DNA of 64,000 nt from contig NZ_FNEI01000003.1 in the NCBI RefSeq assembly GCF_900099975.1, positions 62,001 to 126,000 of the forward strand. The letters are read 5' to 3'. The stretch's first letter is position 1. Every line of letters begins with the position of its first letter. This stretch comes from Arthrobacter cupressi (lineage in GTDB: Bacteria; Actinomycetota; Actinomycetes; Actinomycetales; Micrococcaceae). The notes under the pieces are model-generated. The model ran no database searches. It was not told the origin of the DNA and saw nothing but the letters and a program-made list of their open reading frames with translations. Below, piece after piece: positions 1 to 9,056 of the stretch. A program made the position numbers and the translations under genes.

Positions 1-701
1 TAGCTGGCTTCGTCGCTTGCCAAATACAGGACGCCGTAGCTCACTTCGATGGGCTGGGCGGCACGCTTCATGGGCGTCGCATGGCTGAACTCGCGGTTGG
101 AATCTTCGCCTTCCTCAAGCGCCATGGGGGTCATCACAAGTCCGGGAGAGACTGAATTGACCCTGACTCCGCGGTGTGCGTATTCCATCGCGGCGGCGCG
201 CGTCATCATTTTCACTGCGCCCTTCGATGCCTGGTAGGAGAACCCGCCAGGGTTTCCGACGGTTCCGTTGATCGAGCACGTGTTGACGATCGCGCCCCCT
301 CCGCTTCGCTCAATTGCGGGGGCGCCGTACTTGAGGCCGAGGAAAACACCCTGTTGATTGATCGCGGTCGTCTTTGACCAGCCATCCAGGCCCTCTTCCG
401 CGACGGACTTCATCGTCCCGACGATGCCGGCGTTGTTGATCAGGATGTTGACGCGTCCCCAGCGCTGTTCGGCGGCCGAGATCACGGTCTCCCAATCACC
501 CTCTGAAGCGACATTCAAGTGCATGTAGTGCACGTCAAAGCCGGAGTGCCGCAGATCCCGGGCTACGGCTTCGCCGCTTTCATCGAGCATGTCGGTGACC
601 AGCACCGACGCGCCTTCTTGAGCGAAAAGCCGCGCGTGCGACTCGCCTTGCCCCCTCGCGCCGCCGGTGATGATCGTTACCTTGCCCTGCACACGGCCCA
701 T
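1..701 (-). CDS. SDR family NAD(P)-dependent oxidoreductase, 3' end cut by window edge
   Basis: This is a classical short-chain dehydrogenase that would oxidise or reduce a hydroxyl/keto group with NAD(P) in the cytoplasm. Reading the minus strand, 233 residues are visible. The cofactor motif TGGARGQG lies at residues 12-19, an NNAG motif follows near residue 90, and the catalytic Tyr-Lys pair appears as YQASK. The visible end reads LYLASDEAS, a usual SDR C-terminal segment, so only about 15-20 residues are missing. The ATG at 701 is preceded by TAAGGAG. It is divergent from the SDR at 884, with about 180 bp between them. The substrate is unknown. Confidence 0.9.
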   Translation of the reverse strand, partial: MGRVQGKVTIITGGARGQGESHARLFAQEGASVLVTDMLDESGEAVARDLRHSGFDVHYMHLNVASEGDWETVISAAEQRWGRVNILINNAGIVGTMKSVAEEGLDGWSKTTAINQQGVFLGLKYGAPAIERSGGGAIVNTCSINGTVGNPGGFSYQASKGAVKMMTRAAAMEYAHRGVRVNSVSPGLVMTPMALEEGEDSNREFSHATPMKRAAQPIEVSYGVLYLASDEAS

Positions 702-783
702 GATTTTCTCCTTAGTGATCTTGGGTTGCTGCTGAATGCGTCTCACGCTTTGGAAGAGGCTACTGAGCGCATTCCGCCGGATT

Positions 784-800
784 TGTGCCAGAAAGGTACA
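784..800. promoter_or_regulatory. weak candidate operator TGTGCCA-N3-AGGTACA between divergent SDR genes
   Basis: The site has the 7-3-7 layout of the stronger palindromes at 1631, 8147 and 11932, but only five of seven positions are symmetric. It lies in the intergenic region between the divergent genes starting at 701 and 884, where an operator would be expected. It is included because of position and spacing; by sequence alone it would be weak. Confidence 0.3.
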
Positions 801-883
801 TTTTTGGCCCCTTGTTGCAGACCACCATGGGCGGACAACGCGCGGCACCGGGTTGCGTGTAGTCGAAAGGGAACGGTCTGGAT

Positions 884-1624
884 ATGAGGCTCGAAGGAAA
901 GACGGCAATCGTCACTGGGGCGGCATCGGGGCAAGGGCTGGCAACCGTGCGGGCGCTTGTGAGACACGGCGCCAACGTCATGGCCGCGGATATCGACGAT
1001 GCCGGCCTCGAAGACCTGGCGAGGGAAAACGATCGCATTGCGATCCAGCGCTGCGATGTCAGCAAGCCGGCAGATGTCGAGCGGCTCGTAGACGCAGCGG
1101 AGCAGCAGTTCGGGGCGGTCCACGCGATGCTCAATTGCGCCGGTTTCCTTCGCGCCGCCTCTGTGCTGGAGACGACCGAGGACATGCTGGATCGGATCGT
1201 CGACATCAATTTGAAGGGCGTCTTCTACGGCTGCAAGTACGTCATCCCGGCCTTGCAGAGGGCAGGCGGCGGATCGATCGTCAACTGGGGGTCTGTGAAC
1301 TCCATGGTTGCTGAACCGGACATTGCGGCGTACTCGGCGTCGAAAGGCGCGGTCTTGATGATCACGAAGTCCGTCGCCGTGGAATACGCCAAGGACAACA
1401 TCAGGGCGAACTGTCTCTGCCCGGGAGGTGTGCGCACTCCGATGGTCGAGGCTTTCTTTGACGACAATTTCCTCAATGACGAGCAGGCGCAGCGCGCCTA
1501 CCAGCCGCTTGGCCTGATCGTCCCGGAGGAAGTGGCCGACGTCGCGGTTTTCCTCGTCTCCGATGACTCGCGCAAGATGACCGGGTCCGCTGTGGTGGTG
1601 GACGCCGGCTATACGGCGATCTGA
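884..1624 (+). CDS. SDR family oxidoreductase
   Basis: A 246-residue short-chain dehydrogenase of usual family length. The Rossmann motif TGAASGQG is at residues 11-18 and the active-site YSASK is near residue 150. The normally conserved NNAG reads NCAG here, a conservative variation. The C-terminus ends in VVVDAGYTAI, as in many SDRs. The start ATG follows a weak GGAACGG stretch. It is followed after about 105 bp by an aldehyde dehydrogenase, so it may produce a carbonyl that the next enzyme oxidises; that link is inferred from position only. Confidence 0.9.
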   Translation: MRLEGKTAIVTGAASGQGLATVRALVRHGANVMAADIDDAGLEDLARENDRIAIQRCDVSKPADVERLVDAAEQQFGAVHAMLNCAGFLRAASVLETTEDMLDRIVDINLKGVFYGCKYVIPALQRAGGGSIVNWGSVNSMVAEPDIAAYSASKGAVLMITKSVAVEYAKDNIRANCLCPGGVRTPMVEAFFDDNFLNDEQAQRAYQPLGLIVPEEVADVAVFLVSDDSRKMTGSAVVVDAGYTAI

Positions 1625-1630
1625 GGCAGA

Positions 1631-1647
1631 TGTCCCACCCTGGGACA
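1631..1647. promoter_or_regulatory. palindromic operator TGTCCCA-N3-TGGGACA
   Basis: A perfect 7-3-7 inverted repeat in the 107-bp gap between the SDR stop and the aldehyde dehydrogenase start. Related sites occur at 8147 and 11932, with weaker ones at 784 and 21002. The AcoR-like activator encoded at 3292, two genes downstream, is an obvious candidate for the binding protein, but this is inference. Confidence 0.6.
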
Positions 1648-1731
1648 GTCGCGGGCACGGGCGGTGCGTAGCCTCGACAGAACCTACCGCCGGACGTGGC
1701 GGAAATTGATCTACAAAGGAGTTTCTTGGCG

Positions 1732-3261
1732 ATGGCCATTGACGCGCAGCAAGCTTTCGCGGCCCGGGTGACAGAGCAAAGGCGGACACCCCACACAACC
1801 GTTCCCCATGTCATCGCTGGCAGGACGTACTTCGACGGGCAGGCTATCCAGCGGGAGGATCCCAGCAACCCGAATCTGATCGTCAGCGCATGCCACGATG
1901 CGCCGGCGGATCTGGTCGAGCAGGCCGTGGCGGCGAGCCGGGAGGCCCAGCGCGAATGGTCGCGCGTTCCCCTCACTGAGCGCATCGAACGAGTGCGCCG
2001 TGCAATTCCGTTCATCGAAGAGCACCTCGACGAATGGGCTGTCCGCGTTGCACTCGAGATCGGCAAGCCTTACGCCGGCGCCTTGGCAGAGAGCGCCGAG
2101 GTGCTTGAAATTGTCCGTCATTACACCGACTACGCTTCGGCTCCGGGCGCGTTCGACGATGAACGAACAGAGGATCCGGCTGGACTGGCCAACGATTCCG
2201 TTCTTCGGCCGTATGGTGTCTTCGGCGTCATTACGCCCTTCAACTACCCGATCGTCCAAGCGGCGGGCCCGACCATCGCTGCGCTGATCGCGGGCAACGG
2301 CGTGGTTGTGAAGACTGCCCATGATGGACCTTGGTCCGGCCACGCGGTCTATGAACTCTGCGAGGCAATGGGACTCCCGGCGGGACTGGTCAACGTGATC
2401 CACGGCGCCGACGAGCCCGGCCGTGCCCTTGTCGCATCCAAGATCGACGGCGTGGCCTTCACCGGTTCCGTGGCCGTCGGCAAGTCCATCGTCCGCGATT
2501 TTGCTACGGGACCATACCCCCGGCCAGTGATAGCCGAGATGGGCGGAAAAAACCCGGTCATCGTGACGGACACAGCTGATCTTGAGCAGGCTGCTGACGG
2601 GATCGTGTTCTCCGCCTTCGACCTCGGTGGGCAGAAATGCAGCGCGCTCTCCCGCGTGCTGGTCACACCAGGAGCGCACGACCGGTTGGTTGAACTCGTG
2701 GAGGAGCGGGTGAAGGCTTTGAAGTCCGGTGACCCTACAGACGCCGGGGTCTTCGCCGGGCCTGTCGTCTCGGCCGATGCAGTGGCGCGTTACGCGTCGC
2801 TGATTTCCGCGGCGAAGACGGCAGGCTTCCAGATTGAAACCGGAAGGGCCCAAGAGGGCGGCTACTTCGTGCCGGCTGCGGTCATTTCCGGTGTGCCCGC
2901 AGAACACCAGCTGGCAACGTCGGAACATTTCCTGCCGTTCCTGACGATCAGTGAAGTGCCGACGTTTGAAGCTGCACTCAGGGCGGCGAACGACACTGAC
3001 ATGGGCCTGACGGCTGGAATCTACACAGGGGACGTCGAAGAGGCGCGGGAGTTCCTTGAGCGTGTCGAGGCCGGCTGTGTGGATGTAAACGTCCCGGGCC
3101 ATGCGACCACAGGTTGGTGGCCCGGTCCCCAGACCTTCGGTGGATGGAAAGCCAGCGGCACAACAGGCAAGCAAACGCTGGGGAAGTGGTACTTCCAGCT
3201 GTTCGGACGGCAACAGGCACGGAAGCTTCCGGCCGAACTGGAACACCTGCTGCGGTTCTAG
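1732..3261 (+). CDS. aldehyde dehydrogenase (NAD(P)-dependent), P5C-dehydrogenase-like
   Basis: This enzyme would oxidise an aldehyde to its carboxylic acid. The 509-residue protein has the ALDH landmarks: the oxyanion Asn in PFNYP (N171), the general-base Glu in AEMGGKNP (E269) and the catalytic Cys in GGQKCSALSR (C303). The GGQKCSA context and GGKNPVIV resemble the L-glutamate semialdehyde (delta-1-pyrroline-5-carboxylate) dehydrogenase branch, but proline use is not supported by the neighbours. AAAGGAG at 1715-1721 places translation at ATG 1732; a longer frame from GTG 1696 lacks a ribosome site. The regulator gene begins 30 bp after the stop, suggesting one transcript. Confidence 0.9.
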   Translation: MAIDAQQAFAARVTEQRRTPHTTVPHVIAGRTYFDGQAIQREDPSNPNLIVSACHDAPADLVEQAVAASREAQREWSRVPLTERIERVRRAIPFIEEHLDEWAVRVALEIGKPYAGALAESAEVLEIVRHYTDYASAPGAFDDERTEDPAGLANDSVLRPYGVFGVITPFNYPIVQAAGPTIAALIAGNGVVVKTAHDGPWSGHAVYELCEAMGLPAGLVNVIHGADEPGRALVASKIDGVAFTGSVAVGKSIVRDFATGPYPRPVIAEMGGKNPVIVTDTADLEQAADGIVFSAFDLGGQKCSALSRVLVTPGAHDRLVELVEERVKALKSGDPTDAGVFAGPVVSADAVARYASLISAAKTAGFQIETGRAQEGGYFVPAAVISGVPAEHQLATSEHFLPFLTISEVPTFEAALRAANDTDMGLTAGIYTGDVEEAREFLERVEAGCVDVNVPGHATTGWWPGPQTFGGWKASGTTGKQTLGKWYFQLFGRQQARKLPAELEHLLRF

Positions 3262-3291
3262 CAGGCCCTCGAGATCCAGAAAGTAGGCTGT

Positions 3292-5115
3292 GTGATGTCT
3301 TCTACCGATGCCCTGCCTTTCACCCATGGTCAAGTGCCTCGGGTGGGGGAGAGACCGAACTCAGAGATCCAGTCACTCAGGGAACGGTTCCTGGCCGCCC
3401 CGGAGATGACCGACCTGAGCAGCCTGCGCCCAGTGATCTCCAGGTCATGGCAGCGAAGTCTCGCCTGCAACGTCACCACTGCCGCCAGCTTTCTCCAGAC
3501 CTCGGAAGCACGGGCCGACGAGCAACTGCTGATCGCCGCCGAACCTGTCCTCACGGAGCTTGAACGGCTCTGCAGCGAAGCGGGCGGAACCGTCGTCCTT
3601 ACGGACGCAGAAGGCACGCTTACCGTGTTCCGGGGGAACACGGTGGAGCGGCGCAAGGCGGAAAGGGCATTTCCGCTCCTTGGGGCGCGGATGGGGGAGG
3701 ACCTCATCGGCACCAACTCCGACGGAACTGTGCTCGAAGAAGGGGAAGCTGTACAAGTCTGGGGCGCCGAGCACTTCAACGAGGCGCTCCAGAGCAGCTA
3801 CTGCACGTCGGTGCCCATCCGGGATCCGATCCGGAGGTCGGTGCGCGGTGTCCTGGGGCTAATGCTTCCGGAGCGGCTTGCGCGGGACACGGATCCTCGA
3901 TCGGTGTTGTTAACCGTGAACGGCGCGGCAGCCGATATCACCAGGAGACTGGCGGAACGGCTCGCTGCGCGGGAGCAGGCACTCATGGCGGAGTATCTGC
4001 GGGAGGTGCGAAAACGCGGCGCAGACGCGGTGGTCGCAATGGATGACCGCACCACGATCGCAAGCCGAAGCGCCTTGAGCATGCTCGACCAGAGTGACTT
4101 TGCGGTTCTCGCTGCCTTTGCCCGTGAAGTCGGCCAGGGAAGCGGATCAAGTCAGCACCGCCTCAGCGTTAGCGCAGGCCGTGAGGTACGCCTGCATGTT
4201 CGTTCGATGGACCGCAGTGCCGGAGCAGCCGTCATGCGTGTTCAAGTTCAGTCCGAGCCCAAGGGATATGGACGGGCCTCGGGAGACCGTGATGCCGCGG
4301 CCCAGTTTGAAGGCATCGTCGGAACGAGCCGGTCACTCAGGCGTGCGCTAGACGCGGCAGGCGCCGCCGTGAGTCGTCGAATGCCGGCGTACATCGTTGG
4401 CGAAAGAGGTAGCGGAAAGCGAACGCTGGCCGAGGCCATGGCCGCACGGCTATCTGATGCGACGAGACTCTTTGACTTCTCTCAGCGGTCCGGCCATGAG
4501 CCCACCGTCGAGGACATCGACTCAGCCCTTGAGCAGGGAGCGGCAGTCGTTCTGCATCGTATCGATCGCTCCAGCCCGGACCTCAAAGACGATCTCGCGG
4601 CACTCCTGCACGTCTTGGAGCAGCCCCAGCTCATATTGACGGCCCGGGGCATCAGCGATGATCTTCTGCCGGTCCTTTCAGCGCTTCGCGGCATCGAAGC
4701 GGTAATGCCTCCTCTGCGCGACAGACGCGAAGACGTTATTGCATTGGCATCGCACATTCTCAAGAACACCCTGGGACGGGACGTTCGGCTATCACCGAAG
4801 CTGCGTGACGCGCTTATCGGCGCGGACTGGCCCGGTAACGTCCGGCAGCTCCGCGAACTCGTTGAAACTGCCGCATCAAAATCCCTCAGCGGTGAGCTGC
4901 ACCTTGTTGATCTCACTGCTGCCCAGCTCCGCGGACTCGGCACCGTCCAGCTCACGCGCCTCGAAGAAGCAGAACTTCAACAAATCCGGGCCGCCCTGGC
5001 GGAGGCGGGGTGGAACCGCGTTCGAGCTGCAACGCTTCTCGGCATCGGGCGGTCCACGCTGTATCGAAAGATCGAAGCCTACGAAGCAAAAGGGTTCAAC
5101 CTGGAACTTGGATGA
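3292..5115 (+). CDS. AcoR-like GAF/AAA/Fis-HTH transcriptional activator lacking the GAFTGA loop
   Basis: A 607-residue regulator with the layout of AcoR-type enhancer-binding proteins: an N-terminal SRSWQRS region (residues 50-56), a GAF-like sensor at about 75-220, an AAA+ region at about 340-535 and a C-terminal Fis-type helix-turn-helix at about 577-596. The Walker A is GERGSGKR (370-377), and the conserved WPGNVRQL is at 513-520. The segment between Walker A and the degenerate Walker B (AAVVLHRID) is short and contains no GAFTGA loop, which sigma-54 activators need to touch RpoN. It may therefore work with a sigma-70-type polymerase. GTG 3292 or ATG 3295 could be the start. Confidence 0.85.
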   Translation: MMSSTDALPFTHGQVPRVGERPNSEIQSLRERFLAAPEMTDLSSLRPVISRSWQRSLACNVTTAASFLQTSEARADEQLLIAAEPVLTELERLCSEAGGTVVLTDAEGTLTVFRGNTVERRKAERAFPLLGARMGEDLIGTNSDGTVLEEGEAVQVWGAEHFNEALQSSYCTSVPIRDPIRRSVRGVLGLMLPERLARDTDPRSVLLTVNGAAADITRRLAERLAAREQALMAEYLREVRKRGADAVVAMDDRTTIASRSALSMLDQSDFAVLAAFAREVGQGSGSSQHRLSVSAGREVRLHVRSMDRSAGAAVMRVQVQSEPKGYGRASGDRDAAAQFEGIVGTSRSLRRALDAAGAAVSRRMPAYIVGERGSGKRTLAEAMAARLSDATRLFDFSQRSGHEPTVEDIDSALEQGAAVVLHRIDRSSPDLKDDLAALLHVLEQPQLILTARGISDDLLPVLSALRGIEAVMPPLRDRREDVIALASHILKNTLGRDVRLSPKLRDALIGADWPGNVRQLRELVETAASKSLSGELHLVDLTAAQLRGLGTVQLTRLEEAELQQIRAALAEAGWNRVRAATLLGIGRSTLYRKIEAYEAKGFNLELG

Positions 5116-5304
5116 GCTCTCAGGGCGAGATGTGCATCAGGTTGGCACAGTTCCGGTGAGTGGCCGATACGAAAATCAAGAAACTGACGGGAAAGTCGGG
5201 TCGAGGCAAGCAATTCCGGCTCCCGCGCAGTGCGGCCACCCGGCCCGGATCCACCCGACACAGTGACCGTCAATGAAGACGTTACTTTTCCGAGGAGAAC
5301 TACA

Positions 5305-6777
5305 TTGAAGCAAGAACTCCACATCCAGCGCCCCGTCGCGGAAGACTTCGAAGACAATGAACCCCGTCCGTCCAGCTACCAACTGAGAGGCCGGATGGGG
5401 ACCACGGGTCTGCTCTTCACGGTGCTGGCTTTCACCGCTCCATTGGGCGTCGTCTTCGGCTTTGTCTCCGTGAACATTTCGTTTGGAATCGGCGTGCCGA
5501 TCGCCTTCGTGGCTGTTGCCATTCTGATGGCTCTCTTCGCGATGGGGTTCACGGGAATGACGAAAGCAATCCCGCGCCCGGGCGCGTTCTACACCTATAT
5601 CAGGGAAGGTCTGGGCCGTCCGGTCGGCCTCGGCGGTTCATTCCTCGCCCTGGTCACCTACGGGTTCAACGTCACCTCCTGCATCGTCGTATCGGGCATT
5701 GCCGTGAACAACCTGCTGGGGGCCTTCCTTCCGGAGGTCACCACTCCGTGGTGGCTTTGGAGCACGGTGATGTTCGCCATTGCCTGGGTGCTCAGCTACT
5801 TCAATGTGGAGTTGTCCGCCAAAGTTCTCTCCGTCATCCTCGCCGTCGAAGTCCTGTCCGTGGCGATCTTTGACGCCGTGATCATTGCTAACGGAGGTCC
5901 TGAAGGTCCCTCATTCGAACCCTGGAACCCTGCGAACCTCTTCACTCCAACCATCGGTGTCCTACTGCTGTTCAGCATTGGGGTCTTCAACGGTTTCGAA
6001 GCGACTGCCATCTATCGCGACGAAGTCAAGAAGCCGAGCATCACCATCCCTCGAGCGACCTTCCTCGCGGTTGCCTTCCTTGGGATCTTCTACGCGATCT
6101 CTGCCTTTGCCCTGATCCTGTCGGCGGGAACATCGAATGCCGTGGCTGTGGCACAGGCCGATCCGACAGCCATGATGCCGGATGCGCTCCTGCGGTATTT
6201 CGGCGCTTTCGCGAACCAGGTCATCGCCATCCTGTTGGTAACCAGCTTTTTCGCCTCGGGGCTCTCACTCCAGAACATCCTGTCCCGGTACACACATTCA
6301 CTGGCAGTGGACGGGATCTTCCCGCGCGCGATTGCAAAGGTCCATTCGAAGCATGGTTCGCCCCACCGTGCGGCGGTGACTGTGGGCGCGGTTCTTCTTC
6401 TGGTGCTGGTCGTGCTCGTCCTCTCCGGCGGCGAGGAAAACGCGCTGTACGCAGCTGCTGCCGGCGTCGCGTTCTACGGAATGCTGCTTCTGCTATGCCT
6501 GACGGCGGTGGCCGTCATCGTCTACTTCCGTCGGAACAAGACCGGCATGTCCTTCTGGCGGACCCTCGTCGCCCCCATCATCGCTCTCGTCGGGATCGGT
6601 TTCGCACTGCTAACGGCATCATTGAACATGGGCCTGCTCGTGGTCGGTGACCCGCTCCTGCTCACGGTGCTGATTCTCATCCCGTACGCATCGATCGTGG
6701 CCGGGATCGTGACGGCGCTGGTGCTTCGGCGCCGGAATGCCGACACCTATGGGCGCATCGGCCGCGCCGTCGACTGA
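5305..6777 (+). CDS. APC superfamily permease (amino acid/amine type), paralogue 1
   Basis: A 490-residue inner-membrane transporter with about 12 hydrophobic helices, typical of the amino acid-polyamine-organocation family. Landmarks include GAFYTYIREGLGRP in the early helices and FEATAIYRDEVKKP in the middle; the same motifs recur in the permeases at 12010 and 22250. The likely start is TTG 5305, seven bases after GAGGAGA; an upstream ATG at 5230 lacks a ribosome site. The preceding 190 bp contain TGTG...TGGCACA half-sites that differ in spacing from the main palindrome family. The substrate could be an amino acid, amine or a related metabolite. Confidence 0.88.
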   Translation: MKQELHIQRPVAEDFEDNEPRPSSYQLRGRMGTTGLLFTVLAFTAPLGVVFGFVSVNISFGIGVPIAFVAVAILMALFAMGFTGMTKAIPRPGAFYTYIREGLGRPVGLGGSFLALVTYGFNVTSCIVVSGIAVNNLLGAFLPEVTTPWWLWSTVMFAIAWVLSYFNVELSAKVLSVILAVEVLSVAIFDAVIIANGGPEGPSFEPWNPANLFTPTIGVLLLFSIGVFNGFEATAIYRDEVKKPSITIPRATFLAVAFLGIFYAISAFALILSAGTSNAVAVAQADPTAMMPDALLRYFGAFANQVIAILLVTSFFASGLSLQNILSRYTHSLAVDGIFPRAIAKVHSKHGSPHRAAVTVGAVLLLVLVVLVLSGGEENALYAAAAGVAFYGMLLLLCLTAVAVIVYFRRNKTGMSFWRTLVAPIIALVGIGFALLTASLNMGLLVVGDPLLLTVLILIPYASIVAGIVTALVLRRRNADTYGRIGRAVD

Positions 6778-6800
6778 GATGGCCGTCGACTGAGTTGCAA

Positions 6801-6834
6801 GAAGGAGGCCGGATCTCGCGATCCGGCCTCCTTC
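6801..6834. terminator. bidirectional intrinsic terminator
   Basis: A perfect 15-bp inverted repeat (GAAGGAGGCCGGATC with its complement) closes a TCGC loop between the convergent ends of the permease and the Gfo/Idh gene. A short T-rich stretch (CTTCTTTATG) covers the plus-strand side. Confidence 0.85.
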
Positions 6835-6863
6835 TTTATGTGTTGGCGGTGATGCCGCCGCGA

Positions 6864-8048
6864 CTACGCCTGGTAAGTCGTCGTGCCCGAAACCTCAGGG
6901 ATCTCCACCCAAGCGCAGGAGTCGGCACTGCGCAGGGCGGCATCCACCAGTTCGGAGGCAGACCAGCCGTCCGCCACCGAGGGCCCGAGTTGCCTTCCTT
7001 CGGCAACCGATCGGAGGAACAATGCTGCCTCGATCGTCTTGAGGTCGTTGAAACCGATGCCGGGACCGGGCCCGGGCTGGAAGCGTCCGAACTCCCCGAA
7101 CGACGGGGGAGTCATGATGGTGCGGTAGCCGCTGCGGTCCGTGGCGACTTCGAGTTGGTTCATGCGTTCGAAGTTCCAGCGCAGGGATCCCTCGCTGCCG
7201 TAGACCTCCACGATGTATTCGGCGTGCGGGCCGATGGCAACGCGGGTTGTTTCGAACATGCCGATCGCGCCGCCCTCGAAGCGGGCGAGCATGGCTGTGT
7301 AGTCTTCGTTCTCCACTTCGCGGGTCACATCGGATGCCTCACCCGTGTTGAAGGAGTTCGACGAGTTGCCCGCGGGGAGAGGCCGGTCCTTGATGAAGGT
7401 TTCGGTGACGGCATTGACCGAGGCGATACGGCCCACCAGGAACTGTGCGAGGTCGAACCCGTGGCTGAGGATGTCCCCGAGGACACCTGATCCTGCGCGC
7501 GCCTGCTCATAGCGCCACGTGAAGACCTGGTTCGGGTCCGAGGCGTAGCTGGTCAGCAGGCGGATCTGTACGTTCGTGATGCGGCCAAGTGCTCCGGAAC
7601 GGATGAGGCGGCGGGCCTCGGCGATGGCGGGAGCGTGGCGGTAGTTGAAACCCACCGAGGTAATCAGTCCGGCGGCTTCAGCGCCCTGTGCGATCTCACG
7701 GGATTCCCGGGCGCTGCGTCCCATGGGCTTCTCGATCCAGAAGTGCTTGCCGGCTTCGATGGTGGCCAGGGCAATTTCGTGGTGGAGGAAGTTGGGGGAA
7801 CAGATGGAGACGACGTCGACGTCCGGGTTTTCCAGGACTTTGCGGTAGTCGGTGGCGGTTTCCTTGTAGCCGAGCGCGTCTTCTGCGTGGTGGCGTCCGG
7901 CGTCGTCAGGATCTGCGGCGATCACCAGCTCCGGGTGCCGTGGCAGTTCCGGGAAGAACTGCTTGGTGGCGAGGTAGGCGCGCGAATGCAGCCTCCCCAT
8001 CCACCCGACCGAGATAAGGCCTACGCCAATGCGGTTTTGGTGTTCCAA
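6864..8048 (-). CDS. Gfo/Idh/MocA family oxidoreductase
   Basis: A 394-residue NAD(P)-dependent sugar or polyol dehydrogenase. The N-terminal Rossmann motif is GLISVGWMGRLHSRAY and the family's catalytic Lys is in WIEKPMGRS. DILSHGFDLAQF supplies the expected Asp/His region of the C-terminal domain. TTG 8048 is the probable start, with AAGGAG five bases upstream. It is divergent from the SDR/dehydratase/D-hydroxyacid dehydrogenase set starting at 8238, and the shared intergenic region holds a perfect TGTCTCA palindrome. Such enzymes act on inositols, glucose derivatives and many other sugars, so substrate assignment is not possible. Confidence 0.9.
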   Translation of the reverse strand: MEHQNRIGVGLISVGWMGRLHSRAYLATKQFFPELPRHPELVIAADPDDAGRHHAEDALGYKETATDYRKVLENPDVDVVSICSPNFLHHEIALATIEAGKHFWIEKPMGRSARESREIAQGAEAAGLITSVGFNYRHAPAIAEARRLIRSGALGRITNVQIRLLTSYASDPNQVFTWRYEQARAGSGVLGDILSHGFDLAQFLVGRIASVNAVTETFIKDRPLPAGNSSNSFNTGEASDVTREVENEDYTAMLARFEGGAIGMFETTRVAIGPHAEYIVEVYGSEGSLRWNFERMNQLEVATDRSGYRTIMTPPSFGEFGRFQPGPGPGIGFNDLKTIEAALFLRSVAEGRQLGPSVADGWSASELVDAALRSADSCAWVEIPEVSGTTTYQA

Positions 8049-8146
8049 GAGGGCTCCTTAGTCTCTACCGCTCTCCGGCGGTGTCGTGCCGCGGAAGGGA
8101 CGGCGGCATCTATTGATCAGCCTAGGAACGCAGGCGGTGTGCGCTG

Positions 8147-8163
8147 TGTCTCAATCTGAGACA
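8147..8163. promoter_or_regulatory. palindromic operator TGTCTCA-N3-TGAGACA
   Basis: A perfect 7-3-7 inverted repeat in the 189-bp divergent region between the Gfo/Idh gene and the SDR at 8238. It has the same architecture as the site at 1631, differing only at symmetric position 5 (T for C). It could control both directions. Confidence 0.6.
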
Positions 8164-8237
8164 TCCGAAAGCCCCACAGCACTGGTCTAGTGGAGCCTGA
8201 CAGCCCGCCACGAGAGTAAGAAGGAGCCCCGTCGACG

Positions 8238-9005
8238 ATGATGGACCGCATTCACACGATCCCCCGGGAGCAAACGAGAGTCCTTGTCACGGGGGCCACC
8301 TCCGGCGTCGGAGAGGCCACGGCGAAGCTGTTCGCGGGCAGGGGCGCCAAAGTGGCGCTGCTGGGACGACGCCCCGAGGAACTGCGGCGCGTCGCTGAGG
8401 AGATCGACGGCGGCGCGCACACCGTGGTTGCCGACGTCGCCGATGCAGAATCCGCGGTCAACGGCGTGCGGGCGGCAATCCACATGTTGGGCGGCATCGA
8501 TGTAGCGGTGAACGCGGCAGGCGTCGCTGGATTTGCGGTCCTCGAGGAAATCAACGAGCACCGTTGGCGCGAGGTGCTGGACACGAACCTCTCAGGCACG
8601 TTCTATGTTTCCCGCGAAGCCGGTCTGCACATGCGCAGCTCGGGCGGGGGAGCAATTGTCAACGTGGCTTCCGACCTCGCCTCGATGGGCGTGCCGGGGC
8701 TTGCGCCTTACTGCGCTTCGAAGGCAGGCGTCGTCGGACTCACCCGGGCCCTTGCCTTGGAGCTGGCTCCCGATGTCCGCGTCAACGTAGTCTGCCCGGG
8801 GCCGATCGACACGCCAATGCTGCGGGCAGGTTTGGCCGCCGAGGATGACCCGCTTGAGGCGTTGCGGCTCAAAGAGAGCACCGTGCCGCTGAACAGGCTC
8901 GCCGATCCCCGCGAAGTGGCAGCGGCCATTTACTTCCTGGCGGTTGACGGGACATTTGCCACCGGAACCAGCATGGCGTTCGACGGCGGCACAACAGCTG
9001 CCTGA
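8238..9005 (+). CDS. SDR family oxidoreductase
   Basis: A 255-residue short-chain dehydrogenase. The cofactor loop TGATSGVGEA is near residue 19, NAAG replaces NNAG, and the catalytic YCASK is near residue 157. AAGGAG lies at 8221-8226 and the gene starts with tandem ATG codons (8238 and 8241). It is the first gene of a four- to six-gene set with an IlvD/Edd dehydratase, a D-2-hydroxyacid dehydrogenase, a permease and an IolG-like enzyme. In non-phosphorylative sugar pathways SDRs serve either as the initial sugar dehydrogenase or as a 2-keto-3-deoxy-acid dehydrogenase; either role would fit. Confidence 0.9.
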   Translation: MMDRIHTIPREQTRVLVTGATSGVGEATAKLFAGRGAKVALLGRRPEELRRVAEEIDGGAHTVVADVADAESAVNGVRAAIHMLGGIDVAVNAAGVAGFAVLEEINEHRWREVLDTNLSGTFYVSREAGLHMRSSGGGAIVNVASDLASMGVPGLAPYCASKAGVVGLTRALALELAPDVRVNVVCPGPIDTPMLRAGLAAEDDPLEALRLKESTVPLNRLADPREVAAAIYFLAVDGTFATGTSMAFDGGTTAA

Positions 9006-9056
9006 ATGCCTCCCCAATACCTGTCAAGACACGAGCCCAAGGAGCTTTTGAAGGAT

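Noticed and set aside
1711..3333. Long open frame on the minus strand opposite the aldehyde dehydrogenase
   Set aside because: It mirrors the real gene's codon bias, has no recognisable motifs and lacks a ribosome site.
5131..5149. TGTGCAT-N5-TGGCACA before the first permease as a member of the operator family
   Set aside because: Spacing is five rather than three and symmetry is partial, so it was not grouped with the main sites.
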